Source of the DNA: an uncultured Bacteroides sp.
GTDB lineage: Bacteria > Bacteroidota > Bacteroidia > Bacteroidales > UBA932
DNA: 64,000 nucleotides
Assembly: GCA_900546925.1 (NCBI GenBank)
Contig: UREV01000002.1
Span: 62,001-126,000 of the forward strand
Direction of reading: 5' to 3'
Shown in pieces: positions 1-9,492 of this stretch (positions are counted from its first letter, which is position 1; each line of letters opens with the position of its first letter). The notes under the pieces were generated by a model. It saw nothing but the letters and a program-made list of their open reading frames with translations. It did not search any database and was not told where the DNA came from. The position numbers and the translations under genes were made by a program.

Positions 1-1866
1 CTCATCTCTGGTAGCAAGAAGCCTGTCCATATCCCCGATAAGCGACATGAAAGCATCGGCATTGACCTTAAACGACTCGATATTCCCGCTCGCATAGTCG
101 GCGGCGAACTTTTGCTGGATTACGGAGGCATAGTCGGCGAGAACCTGGCGGGTAACATCGACGATATCATATCTATAACCCTCACTATCAGAGAGTTCTT
201 CAATGCAGGCATATAGTTTCTCCCAAGCTTTTACGAGGTCAATCCGTTCGTAACATTTGTTCGTATTCGTGCAGCCTTTCGGATTTTCCGCAAATGTCGG
301 ACGGCCGGTGATTATGGACTCGTGTCCGCCGTTGTTCACATTGTTCTCGAACGCCGTGTCGAAGATACCCTTCCACGCCTCAACAGCCTGAGAAGAGAGT
401 TTGCCATAACGGTTTGCCGTGTAATTTACTATGAATGAGTTAATATCCACAGGTTTACCCTCGTTCCAGACGTTCTCCAGCATCAACGCGTAAATGATAG
501 GTGTGTGACCGATGCCTTCCGGAGTCAGACCGATGCCGCTCATCTTTCCTGAAGCCGGATCTGCCAATGCTGCCGCAGGATCGTTGGCCACGGATGTCGC
601 GTTACCGGACAATGTTATATTCTGCCCGAAGTTCTGGAGCATGCACCAAAGCCAAGGCTTGCCATAATAGGCATGGGTACGGTTCCAAACTGGGAATCTC
701 TCGCTCCACAGGTCGAGAATCAGCATCTTGTCATCCGGCACTGCTGACAGAAGCGCCTGAATCTGAGGATCTTGCCAGAACTTGCGCTCGTGATGGAACA
801 TCCATCCCTGCATAACCCACACAGCCTCAGGATCCACCTCGGACATGGCATGATAGACCTTCGCACTCACGCCTTTCAGATATTCAGGGTCATTTGTAGG
901 CGGCTCGTTCTCGTTAAATGTATCGGCCGTATAGAAATGGTTCGTACCGTAAATCTCGGTCTGGGTCTCCAGGAAGAGCTTGCCAATCTTCGAGAAAAGT
1001 TCCTCCGACGGGTCGAGCACGTAAGTTTTCGGGAAGTTCACCCACTGCGTGTTCTTCGCCTTCACGTCCGGGTATTTTTCTATCAATGCCGGTGGCACGT
1101 GGCCTGTGAAGGATGGTAAAATAGGCGTCATGCCCAATGACCTTTCCCTATACAGAATCTGTTTCTGGAGCTGCTCATGTTTCTCCATAAAGCTCTGAGG
1201 AAGAGGACCTTCCCAACCATCCAGATTACCCATCCAGAACCAGTTGAAATATGCCGGACCGCTGAAGAATGACTCCAGGTCAGCGTCTGTAAGTCCAAGT
1301 TTATGATAGACCCTGCGCCAGATGGAATTCTGACCGGTGATGGCCAGCGGCATGTTGATTCCGTTCAATGCCATCCAGTCGATTTCCTTCTGCCATCTGT
1401 CGAAGTCCCACCAACTCATACTGTAGTTGAATGTGCAGTAGTTCAGGTAGTAACGCCATTTGTACGGTGAAGTCTTCGTGGTGGTTTTCTCCGGAAGAGG
1501 AAGAGTTTCCGGGAGAACAGTGTCAGAACCGCACCAGCTAAGATGATAACCGCAATATTCACGGAGATAATGACCGAGTGCACTGGCGATGCTGACTCCG
1601 TTATTGCCCCCAAGCATAATCTTTCCGTTTTCCGTTCCGAATTCGAAGAAATCCAGGCTATCCTGACGCGCAGGAAGTAGATGAACTACAAATTCGCTTG
1701 ATCTTCCGGAAGTTACACGGTCGATAAGATCATTTACCGCACCGATCTGTTCCTTCTCAGAAAAAACTGTCTGTGTAGCCTTGTTGTCTTTACAGCTGAT
1801 AATGAGCACCAGCGCAGTAAAGATGACAACCACGCGTGATATCCACGACATTCCCTTATTTTTCAT
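1..1866 (-). CDS. GH89 alpha-N-acetylglucosaminidase lipoprotein, 3' end cut by window edge
   Basis: The reading frame is open from an ATG at 1866 to the window edge, giving the first 622 residues; only the C-terminus is missing. Residues 1-25 form a lipoprotein signal (LVLIISC, Cys25). The body resembles human NAGLU and Clostridium GH89: 'WMALNGINMPLA', the acid/base Glu in 'DTFNENEPP' and the presumed nucleophile Glu in 'LTPEG'. GH89 enzymes remove terminal alpha-linked GlcNAc, for example from mucin caps or heparan-type glycans. The start lies 11 bp inside the end of the upstream GH89 gene, which suggests translational coupling. It is a diverged tandem paralogue of that gene. Family is secure; the glycan substrate is inference. 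Confidence 0.93.
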   Translation of the reverse strand, partial: MKNKGMSWISRVVVIFTALVLIISCKDNKATQTVFSEKEQIGAVNDLIDRVTSGRSSEFVVHLLPARQDSLDFFEFGTENGKIMLGGNNGVSIASALGHYLREYCGYHLSWCGSDTVLPETLPLPEKTTTKTSPYKWRYYLNYCTFNYSMSWWDFDRWQKEIDWMALNGINMPLAITGQNSIWRRVYHKLGLTDADLESFFSGPAYFNWFWMGNLDGWEGPLPQSFMEKHEQLQKQILYRERSLGMTPILPSFTGHVPPALIEKYPDVKAKNTQWVNFPKTYVLDPSEELFSKIGKLFLETQTEIYGTNHFYTADTFNENEPPTNDPEYLKGVSAKVYHAMSEVDPEAVWVMQGWMFHHERKFWQDPQIQALLSAVPDDKMLILDLWSERFPVWNRTHAYYGKPWLWCMLQNFGQNITLSGNATSVANDPAAALADPASGKMSGIGLTPEGIGHTPIIYALMLENVWNEGKPVDINSFIVNYTANRYGKLSSQAVEAWKGIFDTAFENNVNNGGHESIITGRPTFAENPKGCTNTNKCYERIDLVKAWEKLYACIEELSDSEGYRYDIVDVTRQVLADYASVIQQKFAADYASGNIESFKVNADAFMSLIGDMDRLLATRDE

Positions 1867-4006
1867 TTGCTATGAGTTCTTTTGCGACCTCCAATGGAGA
1901 ATCGAATGGTTTAGTATTGCTATGATATGGTGTATTTATCCATTCCTCTTCCCATTCATCGAGCATTTTCGCCTTTTCGGAGAAATGAATTTCGAGACGT
2001 GGAATGTAATAATCCTTAATCAGTCCAGACCAGAACCTCGCAGCGTAATCCTCCTGCCAACCGCCCCATGTAGTAATAAGTCTTTTGGCATTGGCCTCAC
2101 GATGATCCTTTTCCAGCTGGCTACCCTCCGTTCCCCTGGCGTAGGTCAGCCACCAGTCGAGCCTATGGAGCGAGTGGGATGCGAGCAAACGGTCTACATT
2201 AGAGAGGATTGCGACGGTCTTTTTCAATTCCGCCATACCCTTTTCGGTGCGTCCGAGCTGGAGCGCTTTCTCATAATGCCTGTCAGCCAGTTCACCGAGC
2301 CAGAGCGATGCGAATTCTATGGCATCCTGGAAATAAAGCGGCGAATCAGAGCATTTGTCAGACAGACTCAGGAAAATCTCCACTGCCTTTCCGAAATCAT
2401 CATCGATTCCGTGACGGCTTACACGCCTCTGGTCATGAACCACTGTCTGCCAAGTGAATCGCGGATAAGAATAGAGCGAACTGTACACGGTTTTGTGGAG
2501 GAGTTTCCAAACCTCTCTCATCCTCTCGTCGCTGAAACCATAGCGGGCACGACAATAACTCTCCAGCCATCTGTCGATGTCGATACTGTCCCTCGTCCAG
2601 CCCATGTCTGCGAGCAATTCGTATACAACTTCGTTATTTTCAAGGCCTTCCGGCGCGCTGCCGAAACCCACGAGGTTCTTCGAATACTGAGAAGCGAGCG
2701 CCTCCGCCGAAGATGTCGCATACATGTCGAGGTCCCCTGTCGGGAGCACCTTGCCTCCGAAATTCGGCACGTAGCTGAAAATCCACTTCTTACCATGGAA
2801 GCCCTGCTGGACTTTCCAGGTCTGCTCGGTGTGCCAGACCCATTTCGGATAATCGTTGCCCAGATCAATGATGATCATCTTGTCATCCGGCACTCCGGAG
2901 AGCATCGCCTTAAGACTTTCCGGATCCCAGAAATCCTGCTGATAACCGAAGGTCCAGCCCTGGGTCACCCAAATAGCTTCAGGGTCACCGGCCACGATGG
3001 AGTTATAGATGGATTTTCCGTATTCTGCGAGCAGTTTATGTTTACCTTTCGTATCCGCAGGGTCTACAGGGAGTTTCATTTCGTTAAAACTATCTGAAAG
3101 CCAGTATTTTGCCTTGCCGAACTCGTTTTCCCATTCCTCTACGAAAAGTTTTCCAATCTTGCTGAACCATGGTGAATCCGGAGAAAGTACACAGGCATTG
3201 TCCTCAACAGGGAATCCTCCCCAGGTGAGTTGCCTGGCTTCGATTTCAGGATGTTTTTTCATCAATGCCGGTGGGATGAATCCCGCGAAGGCAGGTGCGA
3301 CAGGCTCCATTCCCAACTCTCTCATCCTGTCGAGAATCTTATGCTGGAGTTTTATCTGGGACTCGTGCCAGTTATCGCCGAGCGGGCCGTCGAAACTGTT
3401 CAAATTACCCATTCTGTGCCATGGAAGATGGGCGGCTCCTGTAAAGAAATGGTCTATTTCGTCAGATTCCAGGCCGAGTTTCAGCCACACTCTCTTGGCG
3501 ATGGCTTCTGCTGCCACGCTTGCGAGCGGCATGTTCACTCCATGGAGAGCCATCCAGTCGATTTCTTTAGACCATCTGTTCCAGTCCCAATATGGAGTCG
3601 TGTAGCCGAATGTGCAGACATTCAGGAAGTAACGCAGCTGATACGGGGATATGGCTTCTTCTTTCCAGTCAGGCCATGTCGCCGGGATATCCAACTTACT
3701 TCCGCTCCAGCATATCATGGAACCACAAGCTTCACGGAGGTATTTGTCCATCGCATAGCAGATGGCACTCGGGCTGCTGCCCTTAAGTGTGAGTTTGCCG
3801 CCTGTCGCTTCGATCTCGTAGCGATCCAGACCGTCTGCTGTTTTCGGACTCACCTGAAGTGAGATGTTGTCGAGTTTTCCTATCGTTCTTTCGAACACTC
3901 CTTCAGATGCTTGTATGTAGCTTTCCTCTGCCGACTTGCTTCCGCCGCATGAGAGCGCGAACGGGACAAGTACAAATGAAGCGATAATTCCAATGATTCT
4001 TTTCAT
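1856..4006 (-). CDS. GH89 alpha-N-acetylglucosaminidase lipoprotein
   Basis: 716 residues, the usual length for GH89. It has a lipoprotein signal ending 'FALSC' with Cys20, so it is probably anchored in the outer membrane. An N-terminal NAGLU-type domain comes first, then the catalytic barrel with 'WMALHGVNMPLA' near residue 151, the general acid/base Glu309 in 'DSFNEM', and the nucleophile Glu453 in 'SAPEGLE', followed by a helical C-terminal domain. The expected activity is release of terminal non-reducing alpha-GlcNAc. It follows a lipoprotein gene after 76 bp that hold a hairpin, and overlaps the second GH89 gene. A long open frame on the opposite strand is a shadow. Confidence 0.95.
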   Translation of the reverse strand: MKRIIGIIASFVLVPFALSCGGSKSAEESYIQASEGVFERTIGKLDNISLQVSPKTADGLDRYEIEATGGKLTLKGSSPSAICYAMDKYLREACGSMICWSGSKLDIPATWPDWKEEAISPYQLRYFLNVCTFGYTTPYWDWNRWSKEIDWMALHGVNMPLASVAAEAIAKRVWLKLGLESDEIDHFFTGAAHLPWHRMGNLNSFDGPLGDNWHESQIKLQHKILDRMRELGMEPVAPAFAGFIPPALMKKHPEIEARQLTWGGFPVEDNACVLSPDSPWFSKIGKLFVEEWENEFGKAKYWLSDSFNEMKLPVDPADTKGKHKLLAEYGKSIYNSIVAGDPEAIWVTQGWTFGYQQDFWDPESLKAMLSGVPDDKMIIIDLGNDYPKWVWHTEQTWKVQQGFHGKKWIFSYVPNFGGKVLPTGDLDMYATSSAEALASQYSKNLVGFGSAPEGLENNEVVYELLADMGWTRDSIDIDRWLESYCRARYGFSDERMREVWKLLHKTVYSSLYSYPRFTWQTVVHDQRRVSRHGIDDDFGKAVEIFLSLSDKCSDSPLYFQDAIEFASLWLGELADRHYEKALQLGRTEKGMAELKKTVAILSNVDRLLASHSLHRLDWWLTYARGTEGSQLEKDHREANAKRLITTWGGWQEDYAARFWSGLIKDYYIPRLEIHFSEKAKMLDEWEEEWINTPYHSNTKPFDSPLEVAKELIANEK

Positions 4007-4043
4007 TGCTGAATCGATTTTTTTAAATTTTAAACTTGGAAAA

Positions 4044-4067
4044 CGGGGAGAAGGTCAGTCCTCCCCG
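4044..4067 (-). terminator. Hairpin between lipoprotein gene and GH89 gene (possible attenuator)
   Basis: Perfect 7-bp arms CGGGGAG/CTCCCCG (4044-4050 and 4061-4067) with a 10-nt loop. On the minus strand the stem is followed by TTTTCC. It lies inside an otherwise co-directional gene string, so it could partly terminate transcription or protect the mRNA end and lower GH89 expression relative to the upstream genes. Confidence 0.5.
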
Positions 4068-4082
4068 CCTTAAATGTGCTGA

Positions 4083-5369
4083 TTATTTAGTAAATTCGCA
4101 CTGAGTCTTAATGTCGAGGTAAACTGGTTTCATAAAGAGGTCGTATGCCTTCTCTGTGTCGATGAATTTCTTGCCGTCCTTTTCTACAAAGCACTTGCTG
4201 TCATCACCTTCGAACATCACGATCTGCATGATTCCATAGTAGTAGCGTGGATTCTCCTCTCCCTCTACTTTTCTTTCAGAACGGATTACGATATAGTCTC
4301 CTGCGCGTACAACTTCTTCGAGTTTATTGCCGTTGCCAGCATTAACCCATTTACGGAGATATGTCTTTCCGCCGAGAGATGTAGGCTCTTCAGTCTCACC
4401 GAGTGTGCTGTTGTCAAGTTTCTTCTGGATTTCACCGAGAGCATAGAAAGCCTTAAGTTTCTCAAGATTAGTCTCTGTCTTGGCGTTCTTGAGACCGAGG
4501 AAAATCTTATCTACAGTCTCGAAGAGGTCTTTATGGTAAGCCTCACCAGCCCAAGAACCTCTGACATACTTCATAGTAAAGTTATAATCGACGTTGTCAT
4601 CCTTAATCTGGTGATTACCATACTGGTAAATATCGCACTGACGTCCTGTGGTACCGCCGCCGAGAGAAGACTTTCTCATTCCTGAGAACATATAACCTCT
4701 CTGGCTGCCGATAAATGTAATCTGGTTAGGCTGCTTTGCAGTGTTCTCAAGGCAGTTGAGGAAGCAGAAGCTTGCGTTCTTTCCGTCTACTGCGAGAAGA
4801 TCGTTAAGGCTGAGGATGTGCTCTACTTTGCCGTTAACGTTTACACCATGCATAGAGAAGAATGACTTGGTATCTGAACCTGCACCTGTAAACTCATCAG
4901 GATATTTCTCAGCGTTGTTCTCGTGGTTTTCTACCTTATTGTCAGGATAGAAAGTTGCAGAATCATTGAACCAAACATCACCTTTAGCCTCGCCGGTAAC
5001 CTTTGGAGCGTCGAAATAGAATGCCTTGGAAGCGTCTCCTGCTGAGAGAACAACCTCGATAGCGTCGATATCTTTAGAGTCAGCGAAGAATTCTACAGAT
5101 GCGGTAAGTCCTTCTACTGCACCTTCCTGAGCCTCTCCGACAAGTGTATATGTTCCATCAGCAGCTTTCTTGGCTCCTGTGAAAACGGCTTTTTCTACGG
5201 CTGTGTTGCTGGTGATGGTTCCGGTGAGAGCAGCAGGCTCGCCATATGGAAGTGCCTGTACTGTCTCCAGCACAAAATCAGCATCGAGGGTTTTGTTGTC
5301 CTCATTGTTTTTAGAGCAGCCTGCAAACAACATAGTCAGCGCAGCTGCAAAAAGTAATGATTTTTTCAT
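4083..5369 (-). CDS. Lipoprotein of unknown function in the glycan-use locus
   Basis: 428 residues with a clear lipoprotein signal ('LFAGCSKN', Cys18). Residues of about 28-125 look like a beta-sandwich of the kind seen at the start of SusE/SusF-type surface glycan-binding proteins ('EPAALTGTITSN', 'EVVLSAGD'). The remaining 300 residues match no family I recognise; they include a Gly-rich turn 'SLGGGTTGRQ' and many aromatic residues. It lies downstream of SusC/D and between the phosphodiesterases and GH89 enzymes, which fits a surface glycan-binding protein, but that role is inference. The gap to the upstream EEP gene is 29 bp. Confidence 0.7.
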   Translation of the reverse strand: MKKSLLFAAALTMLFAGCSKNNEDNKTLDADFVLETVQALPYGEPAALTGTITSNTAVEKAVFTGAKKAADGTYTLVGEAQEGAVEGLTASVEFFADSKDIDAIEVVLSAGDASKAFYFDAPKVTGEAKGDVWFNDSATFYPDNKVENHENNAEKYPDEFTGAGSDTKSFFSMHGVNVNGKVEHILSLNDLLAVDGKNASFCFLNCLENTAKQPNQITFIGSQRGYMFSGMRKSSLGGGTTGRQCDIYQYGNHQIKDDNVDYNFTMKYVRGSWAGEAYHKDLFETVDKIFLGLKNAKTETNLEKLKAFYALGEIQKKLDNSTLGETEEPTSLGGKTYLRKWVNAGNGNKLEEVVRAGDYIVIRSERKVEGEENPRYYYGIMQIVMFEGDDSKCFVEKDGKKFIDTEKAYDLFMKPVYLDIKTQCEFTK

Positions 5370-5398
5370 TTCTTTTATTGTTTATTTGTGGTTTATAA

Positions 5399-6172
5399 TT
5401 AATTAATTTCAATGTTTGCAACTACTGGAAAGTGGTCTGAAAGAACTGTGTCATGGCAGACTTTAGTGTCGATGAGTTTCACGCCTGAGCCCTTCCTGCA
5501 ATAGATGTAGTCGATTTTGATGGACGGTTCCTTGGTGCTGTAGGTCAACTCCCTGTTGGTGAGGTCGTCCCAGCCTTTTCTGAGGAATGCCATCTCAGGA
5601 CTGTCAGGCTTGGCATTCATGTCGCCAGCCAAGAATACGGGATTCTTTATGCTCTTCACTTTCTTCTGGATGAACTTAACCTGCGCAAGCCTCAACTCTG
5701 CAGAAGAAACCTCCAGATGAGTACAGATATATGTGATGATTTTTCCGTCAGGAAGCTGGATGTCAGCCAGAAGCATCGCTCTCTGCTCTTTCTTGCCGAC
5801 ATTCGGAAGGAGGATTCTATCAGTGCGGATGATAGGGTAACGGCTCAATAGACCGATTCCGTAATATCCTCCACGATAGTCGATGGTCTTGCCATAGATG
5901 CCGAACATTCCAGTCTCGTGTGCAAGTTCGTTGATGAATTTTACACCATTCTGATGTGTGGCTCTTTCCCTATGGGTGTCCCAATCACATTCCTGAAGCG
6001 CAACCACATCAGCATCCACGGATTTGATATAGGAGCCTATCTCTGCCATAGTGGCGAGTTCTCCAAATCTGAGATTATAGCTCATTACGCGCAACTTCCC
6101 GTCGCCGGCGAAACTCGCCGTACAGAAGAGAATAGCTACTGCAACTGCTATAAAGCTGAATTTTTTATTCAT
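5399..6172 (-). CDS. Secreted endonuclease/exonuclease/phosphatase-family (EEP) phosphodiesterase
   Basis: 257 residues with a cleavable signal peptide (about residues 1-22, '...ASFAGDG'). The EEP fold motifs appear in order: Asn in 'SYNLRFG', the metal-binding Glu in 'LQECD', 'THLE', 'GDMNAKPDS', and the catalytic Asp-His in 'LSDHFPV'. The superfamily contains DNases, inositol-phosphate phosphatases and sphingomyelinases, so the substrate cannot be fixed. Being exported and inside a glycan-use locus, it more likely acts on a phosphodiester in a host glycoconjugate or lipid than on cellular DNA. It overlaps the upstream lipoprotein gene by 4 bp (ATGA). A second EEP gene lies two genes upstream. 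Confidence 0.88.
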   Translation of the reverse strand: MNKKFSFIAVAVAILFCTASFAGDGKLRVMSYNLRFGELATMAEIGSYIKSVDADVVALQECDWDTHRERATHQNGVKFINELAHETGMFGIYGKTIDYRGGYYGIGLLSRYPIIRTDRILLPNVGKKEQRAMLLADIQLPDGKIITYICTHLEVSSAELRLAQVKFIQKKVKSIKNPVFLAGDMNAKPDSPEMAFLRKGWDDLTNRELTYSTKEPSIKIDYIYCRKGSGVKLIDTKVCHDTVLSDHFPVVANIEIN

Positions 6173-6954
6173 AATTTGATTTTTTCTATTGTAATCTTAT
6201 AATAATCAAGGTTTACCAAGCTCTTGCTCTCGGCCGAACGGCAGACATATTCCGGAGGGCAAATCACATAGAGGCTCCATCCCGCGGTTCCTATGACGAT
6301 GAACGAGCGGCAGCATTGACCTTCAACCACTTGCTCGAGTTCTTTCTCGAGCCCATTTTTTACGCGTCCTATAATCACCGCGTCAGTGGATAGTTTCTGG
6401 GCTCTTTTGCTGAAGATTTCGGTCAGTTGGGCGATTTTGTCGATTCTGCTGGTGTAGAACGTGGTTCTGCCCGGGATGCCGCACTGGATATGGATATTCG
6501 CGCCGCTCATGAACACGGACGAATCATAGAGGCCGTCGAAGTCTGAAATCGATGTCTTGGTGATGATTCCGCATCCTTTGATGACACCGCTTCCGCTTGC
6601 TTCCTGCTGCGCGAAGAACGGATAAATCTTCATGTTCGTGCACATCTTCACTGCTGGAGATGTCTTACCGACCGTGAAATCCATTCTGTCGAAGAAGTAC
6701 ATCACGGAGTTCCTTCCTACATCGCCGAGAATGTATTCCTTGGCGACATTGACATCCCTCTTGGAGAAATAGCTCTCGCTGTCCTTCATGTCAGTGAAAT
6801 AATCCACCACGAAAGTATTGTTGGATATTATTTCTTCCGGAGGTGCGGGCACGACGCTGGGATCCGGTTTCTCTATCGGCTTTTCCGGGTCCGAATTTTT
6901 GCCGCAACTGCATAAAAGTGCAGCTGCAAGTGCCATAAATAATACCTTCTTCAT
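6169..6954 (-). CDS. Small lipoprotein of unknown function between two EEP genes
   Basis: The preferred start at 6954 gives 261 residues beginning MKKVLFMALAAALLCSCGK, a textbook lipoprotein signal (Cys17). A start 15 bp upstream would spoil the signal and overlap the previous gene. The stop of the upstream EEP gene is 1 bp away, and the downstream EEP start overlaps by 4 bp, so the three genes are tightly coupled. After a Pro-rich linker ('EKPIEKPDPSVVPAPPEE') the protein is a soluble domain with several Cys. I do not recognise the family. The tight pairing suggests an accessory or binding role for the phosphodiesterases, which is inference. Confidence 0.75.
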   Translation of the reverse strand: MKKVLFMALAAALLCSCGKNSDPEKPIEKPDPSVVPAPPEEIISNNTFVVDYFTDMKDSESYFSKRDVNVAKEYILGDVGRNSVMYFFDRMDFTVGKTSPAVKMCTNMKIYPFFAQQEASGSGVIKGCGIITKTSISDFDGLYDSSVFMSGANIHIQCGIPGRTTFYTSRIDKIAQLTEIFSKRAQKLSTDAVIIGRVKNGLEKELEQVVEGQCCRSFIVIGTAGWSLYVICPPEYVCRSAESKSLVNLDYYKITIEKIKL

Positions 6955-6955
6955 C

Positions 6956-7747
6956 TTATTTCTCCTCATATATTACATCAGCCAAAACAAAGCAGTGGTC
7001 GGACAGATCAGGCCTTGCGATGATTTCGTAACGCTCTGATTTCCACTTCTTCGGAAAGCCCATAACATAGTCAAGCTTCCTATTCGGCTTGTCGGACGGA
7101 ATGGTAAATCCTGTTCCTGCGCCGATTTCCTGCCACGTGATTTTGGCATATTTGATAGGGTCGCTGTCATCCGTGGCGTTGAAATCTCCGATGAGAAGCG
7201 TAGGAGTGCGTTCGTCTTCCGCGAACATATGTTTGTTCACATCAGCCAAGTTACGTGTCGTAATGGTAGCACTCTCGAGCGCAAGATGCGTAGTAGCCAC
7301 TCTCACAGTACCTCCCTCCGGCAAACTGATATAAATCCATCCTGTACTTCTCGCCTCACGGGCCCCTTCGATGGATGAAATAATCTTCTCCGCCTTCAGG
7401 AAAGGATATTTGCTGAGGATAGCCACGCCGAAACCCCCTCCCTGGTAAGAGAACGACTGACACCAATACGGGAACATTCCGGTAGCCTCGGCCAACTCGT
7501 TGAGGAAGTCTTTCTTGCCGTTCCTGATGGTCATATAGTCCACTTCCTGCAGACAAACCACGTCCGGAGAATATTTGTTTATCAGCTCCGCGTATGGTTC
7601 CGCGCGGTGGGAAGCGTACAAGGCTCCCTCTTTAATATTCATTGACATGACCCGCAGACGAACCCTCTCACCTGCATCGGACGGATGGAGTGAGAAGAAT
7701 ATCGCCATTATCGCTAAGGTCCAAGAAATGAGATGTTTAAACTTCAT
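6956..7747 (-). CDS. Secreted endonuclease/exonuclease/phosphatase-family (EEP) phosphodiesterase
   Basis: 263 residues with a signal peptide (about 1-26, '...LHPSDAGER'). EEP motifs are present: 'MSMNIKEG', Glu in 'LQEVD', 'TTHLALES', 'GDFNATDDSD' and the terminal 'LSDHCFV'. Paralogous to the EEP gene at 5399-6172 but well diverged. It begins 10 bp upstream-side from the SusD stop, so it is the first enzyme gene after SusC/SusD. Substrate unknown; phosphodiester cleavage outside the cytoplasm is the family-level prediction. Confidence 0.88.
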   Translation of the reverse strand: MKFKHLISWTLAIMAIFFSLHPSDAGERVRLRVMSMNIKEGALYASHRAEPYAELINKYSPDVVCLQEVDYMTIRNGKKDFLNELAEATGMFPYWCQSFSYQGGGFGVAILSKYPFLKAEKIISSIEGAREARSTGWIYISLPEGGTVRVATTHLALESATITTRNLADVNKHMFAEDERTPTLLIGDFNATDDSDPIKYAKITWQEIGAGTGFTIPSDKPNRKLDYVMGFPKKWKSERYEIIARPDLSDHCFVLADVIYEEK

Positions 7748-7757
7748 CTTTTTTCGA

Positions 7758-9452
7758 TTAATTCCAACCTGGGTTATTAGGTGCGAGCTGAGGATTCAGC
7801 TGCATCTGCGTGAACGGAACAGGAAGAAGATAGTTCTTCTCAGGATCAAATGTCCTGCCGCTCTCGAGCACGAGATACTCCTTGCCATTCACAGTCTTCC
7901 ACTTGAGATTTCCGATGATGCCCTCCTTAAGTCTGGCCGGATCGAGATAATCCTTTCTGACGCCGAGAAGATCCTCGCCGAGAATCTCGCCCTGTTTCCA
8001 CCTGATGATATCGAAATACCTGTGTCCCTCGAAGAAGAGTTCCACGCGGCGCTCCCTCCTGATCTCCGTGCGGATGTCCGAGCCTGCCGGAATCTCCGAG
8101 AGCTTCAAATGAACCATCCCGACGCGGTCGCGCAAAAGATTTATGGTTTTGTCAATGTCCGATTGCGTAAGGGTTCCGAGTTGTTCTTTAGCCTCAGCAT
8201 AGTTCAGGAGAACCTCAGCATATCTGATAAGAACGATATCGTTGTCATCATGTCCGACATCCTTCACGGTTGAAGGCTCCACATATTTTCTCATATAGTA
8301 ACCTGTATAGGACATACATCCGTCCTTAGAGTTGTCGAATTTAGGATATGTGAAGACTGTCTTGTCTGTGCTGAGCATATCTCCGCTCTCACCGCCTTCC
8401 CACTTCGTTCCAGGGGCGAGAATGGACTGTGTCATACGCGGGTCTCTGTCCTTGAATACATCCTCATAGCTTGTCGCACTGTTCGGATCCCAAATTTTTC
8501 CGTCCTTGGTAAGATAGCACTCTATCATGCTGGCCGTAGGAGTGAATCGAGCATAGTCATTTGGCACCCAGCACTCTCTGGACAAGTTATGTGATGTCCT
8601 GGAGCTTTCTCCGAGGTCATAGTTATATACGAACGCGATGAGAGTTTCCTTGTTCGCAGGATTTCTGGAAGCCCTGCCGGTGTAGTTGAACAAGTTTACA
8701 TAGTCCACATCAGGATGACCCGTGCTGTAGAGCTTGTAATATGTGGAACTCATAGCTCTTTCGCAAGCTGACACTGCATCCTCATATCTTCCATTGTAAA
8801 GATAGATTCTGCTGAGCAGGGCAAGGGCTGCACACTGCGATACCCTTCCGAAATCTGATGAACCTGCCGCAACATATTCAGGTAGAGCCTTATAGTGGTC
8901 TTCGAGATCCTTTGTAATTCTGTCTATCACATCTTTACGGGCATCTCTTCCTCTGAACACATCAGGAGACTCGACATTGAGTTCACTTGTAATAAGCGGA
9001 ACATCTCCGAAGAGGCTGGTGAGAATCCAGTAATTGTATGCTCTATAGAAATAAGCCTCGGCTGCATATCTTTCCCTGACCTCTTCCTTCACGCCGGTAG
9101 CGCGCTGGTAGTTGTTAAGGAAATAGTTTGTTCTTCCGATTCCGGTAAATGCTGCAGACCATACAGAGTTAATCTGTGAAGCATCCGAGGTGAAATAACC
9201 GCCTCCGATGGTTCTCCATGCGGTAGTTACCGACCATGGGGCACTGTCTGCCATAATCTCTGTCTTGTTCAGCCAATCCTTTCCGGAAAGACTGGAAGTG
9301 AATGTGTTGGCGACGCTGCTGAGATGAGTCTCGGTCTGCCAATAGTTAGCGTCCGTAAGGGCATCGTGCGGAATCCTGTCGAGGAATGAATCATTGCAGG
9401 AAGTCAGCATCAATGCTGCGGACATCAAAATTATATGTATATTCTTTTTCAT
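7758..9452 (-). CDS. SusD/RagB-family surface glycan-binding lipoprotein
   Basis: 564 residues, typical for SusD. It has a lipoprotein signal ('LMLTSCNDSFLD', Cys19) followed by the family hallmark 'FLDRIPHDALTD'. The TPR-like helical body includes 'AEAYFYRAYNYW' and 'RYAEVLLNYAEAKEQLG', and the C-terminal RagB signature reads 'EIRRERRVELFFEGHRYFDIIRW'. SusD proteins sit as a lid on the SusC barrel and capture glycan ligand. The SusC gene is directly upstream with a 40-bp gap. Confidence 0.97.
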   Translation of the reverse strand: MKKNIHIILMSAALMLTSCNDSFLDRIPHDALTDANYWQTETHLSSVANTFTSSLSGKDWLNKTEIMADSAPWSVTTAWRTIGGGYFTSDASQINSVWSAAFTGIGRTNYFLNNYQRATGVKEEVRERYAAEAYFYRAYNYWILTSLFGDVPLITSELNVESPDVFRGRDARKDVIDRITKDLEDHYKALPEYVAAGSSDFGRVSQCAALALLSRIYLYNGRYEDAVSACERAMSSTYYKLYSTGHPDVDYVNLFNYTGRASRNPANKETLIAFVYNYDLGESSRTSHNLSRECWVPNDYARFTPTASMIECYLTKDGKIWDPNSATSYEDVFKDRDPRMTQSILAPGTKWEGGESGDMLSTDKTVFTYPKFDNSKDGCMSYTGYYMRKYVEPSTVKDVGHDDNDIVLIRYAEVLLNYAEAKEQLGTLTQSDIDKTINLLRDRVGMVHLKLSEIPAGSDIRTEIRRERRVELFFEGHRYFDIIRWKQGEILGEDLLGVRKDYLDPARLKEGIIGNLKWKTVNGKEYLVLESGRTFDPEKNYLLPVPFTQMQLNPQLAPNNPGWN

Positions 9453-9492
9453 GTCTGACTATATTTTCAAGTTTCGTGTTACTCTCTGACGA

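Noticed and set aside
1781..3097. 438-codon open frame on the plus strand
   Set aside because: It lies antisense to the two GH89 genes, shows no domain and is explained by their codon use.
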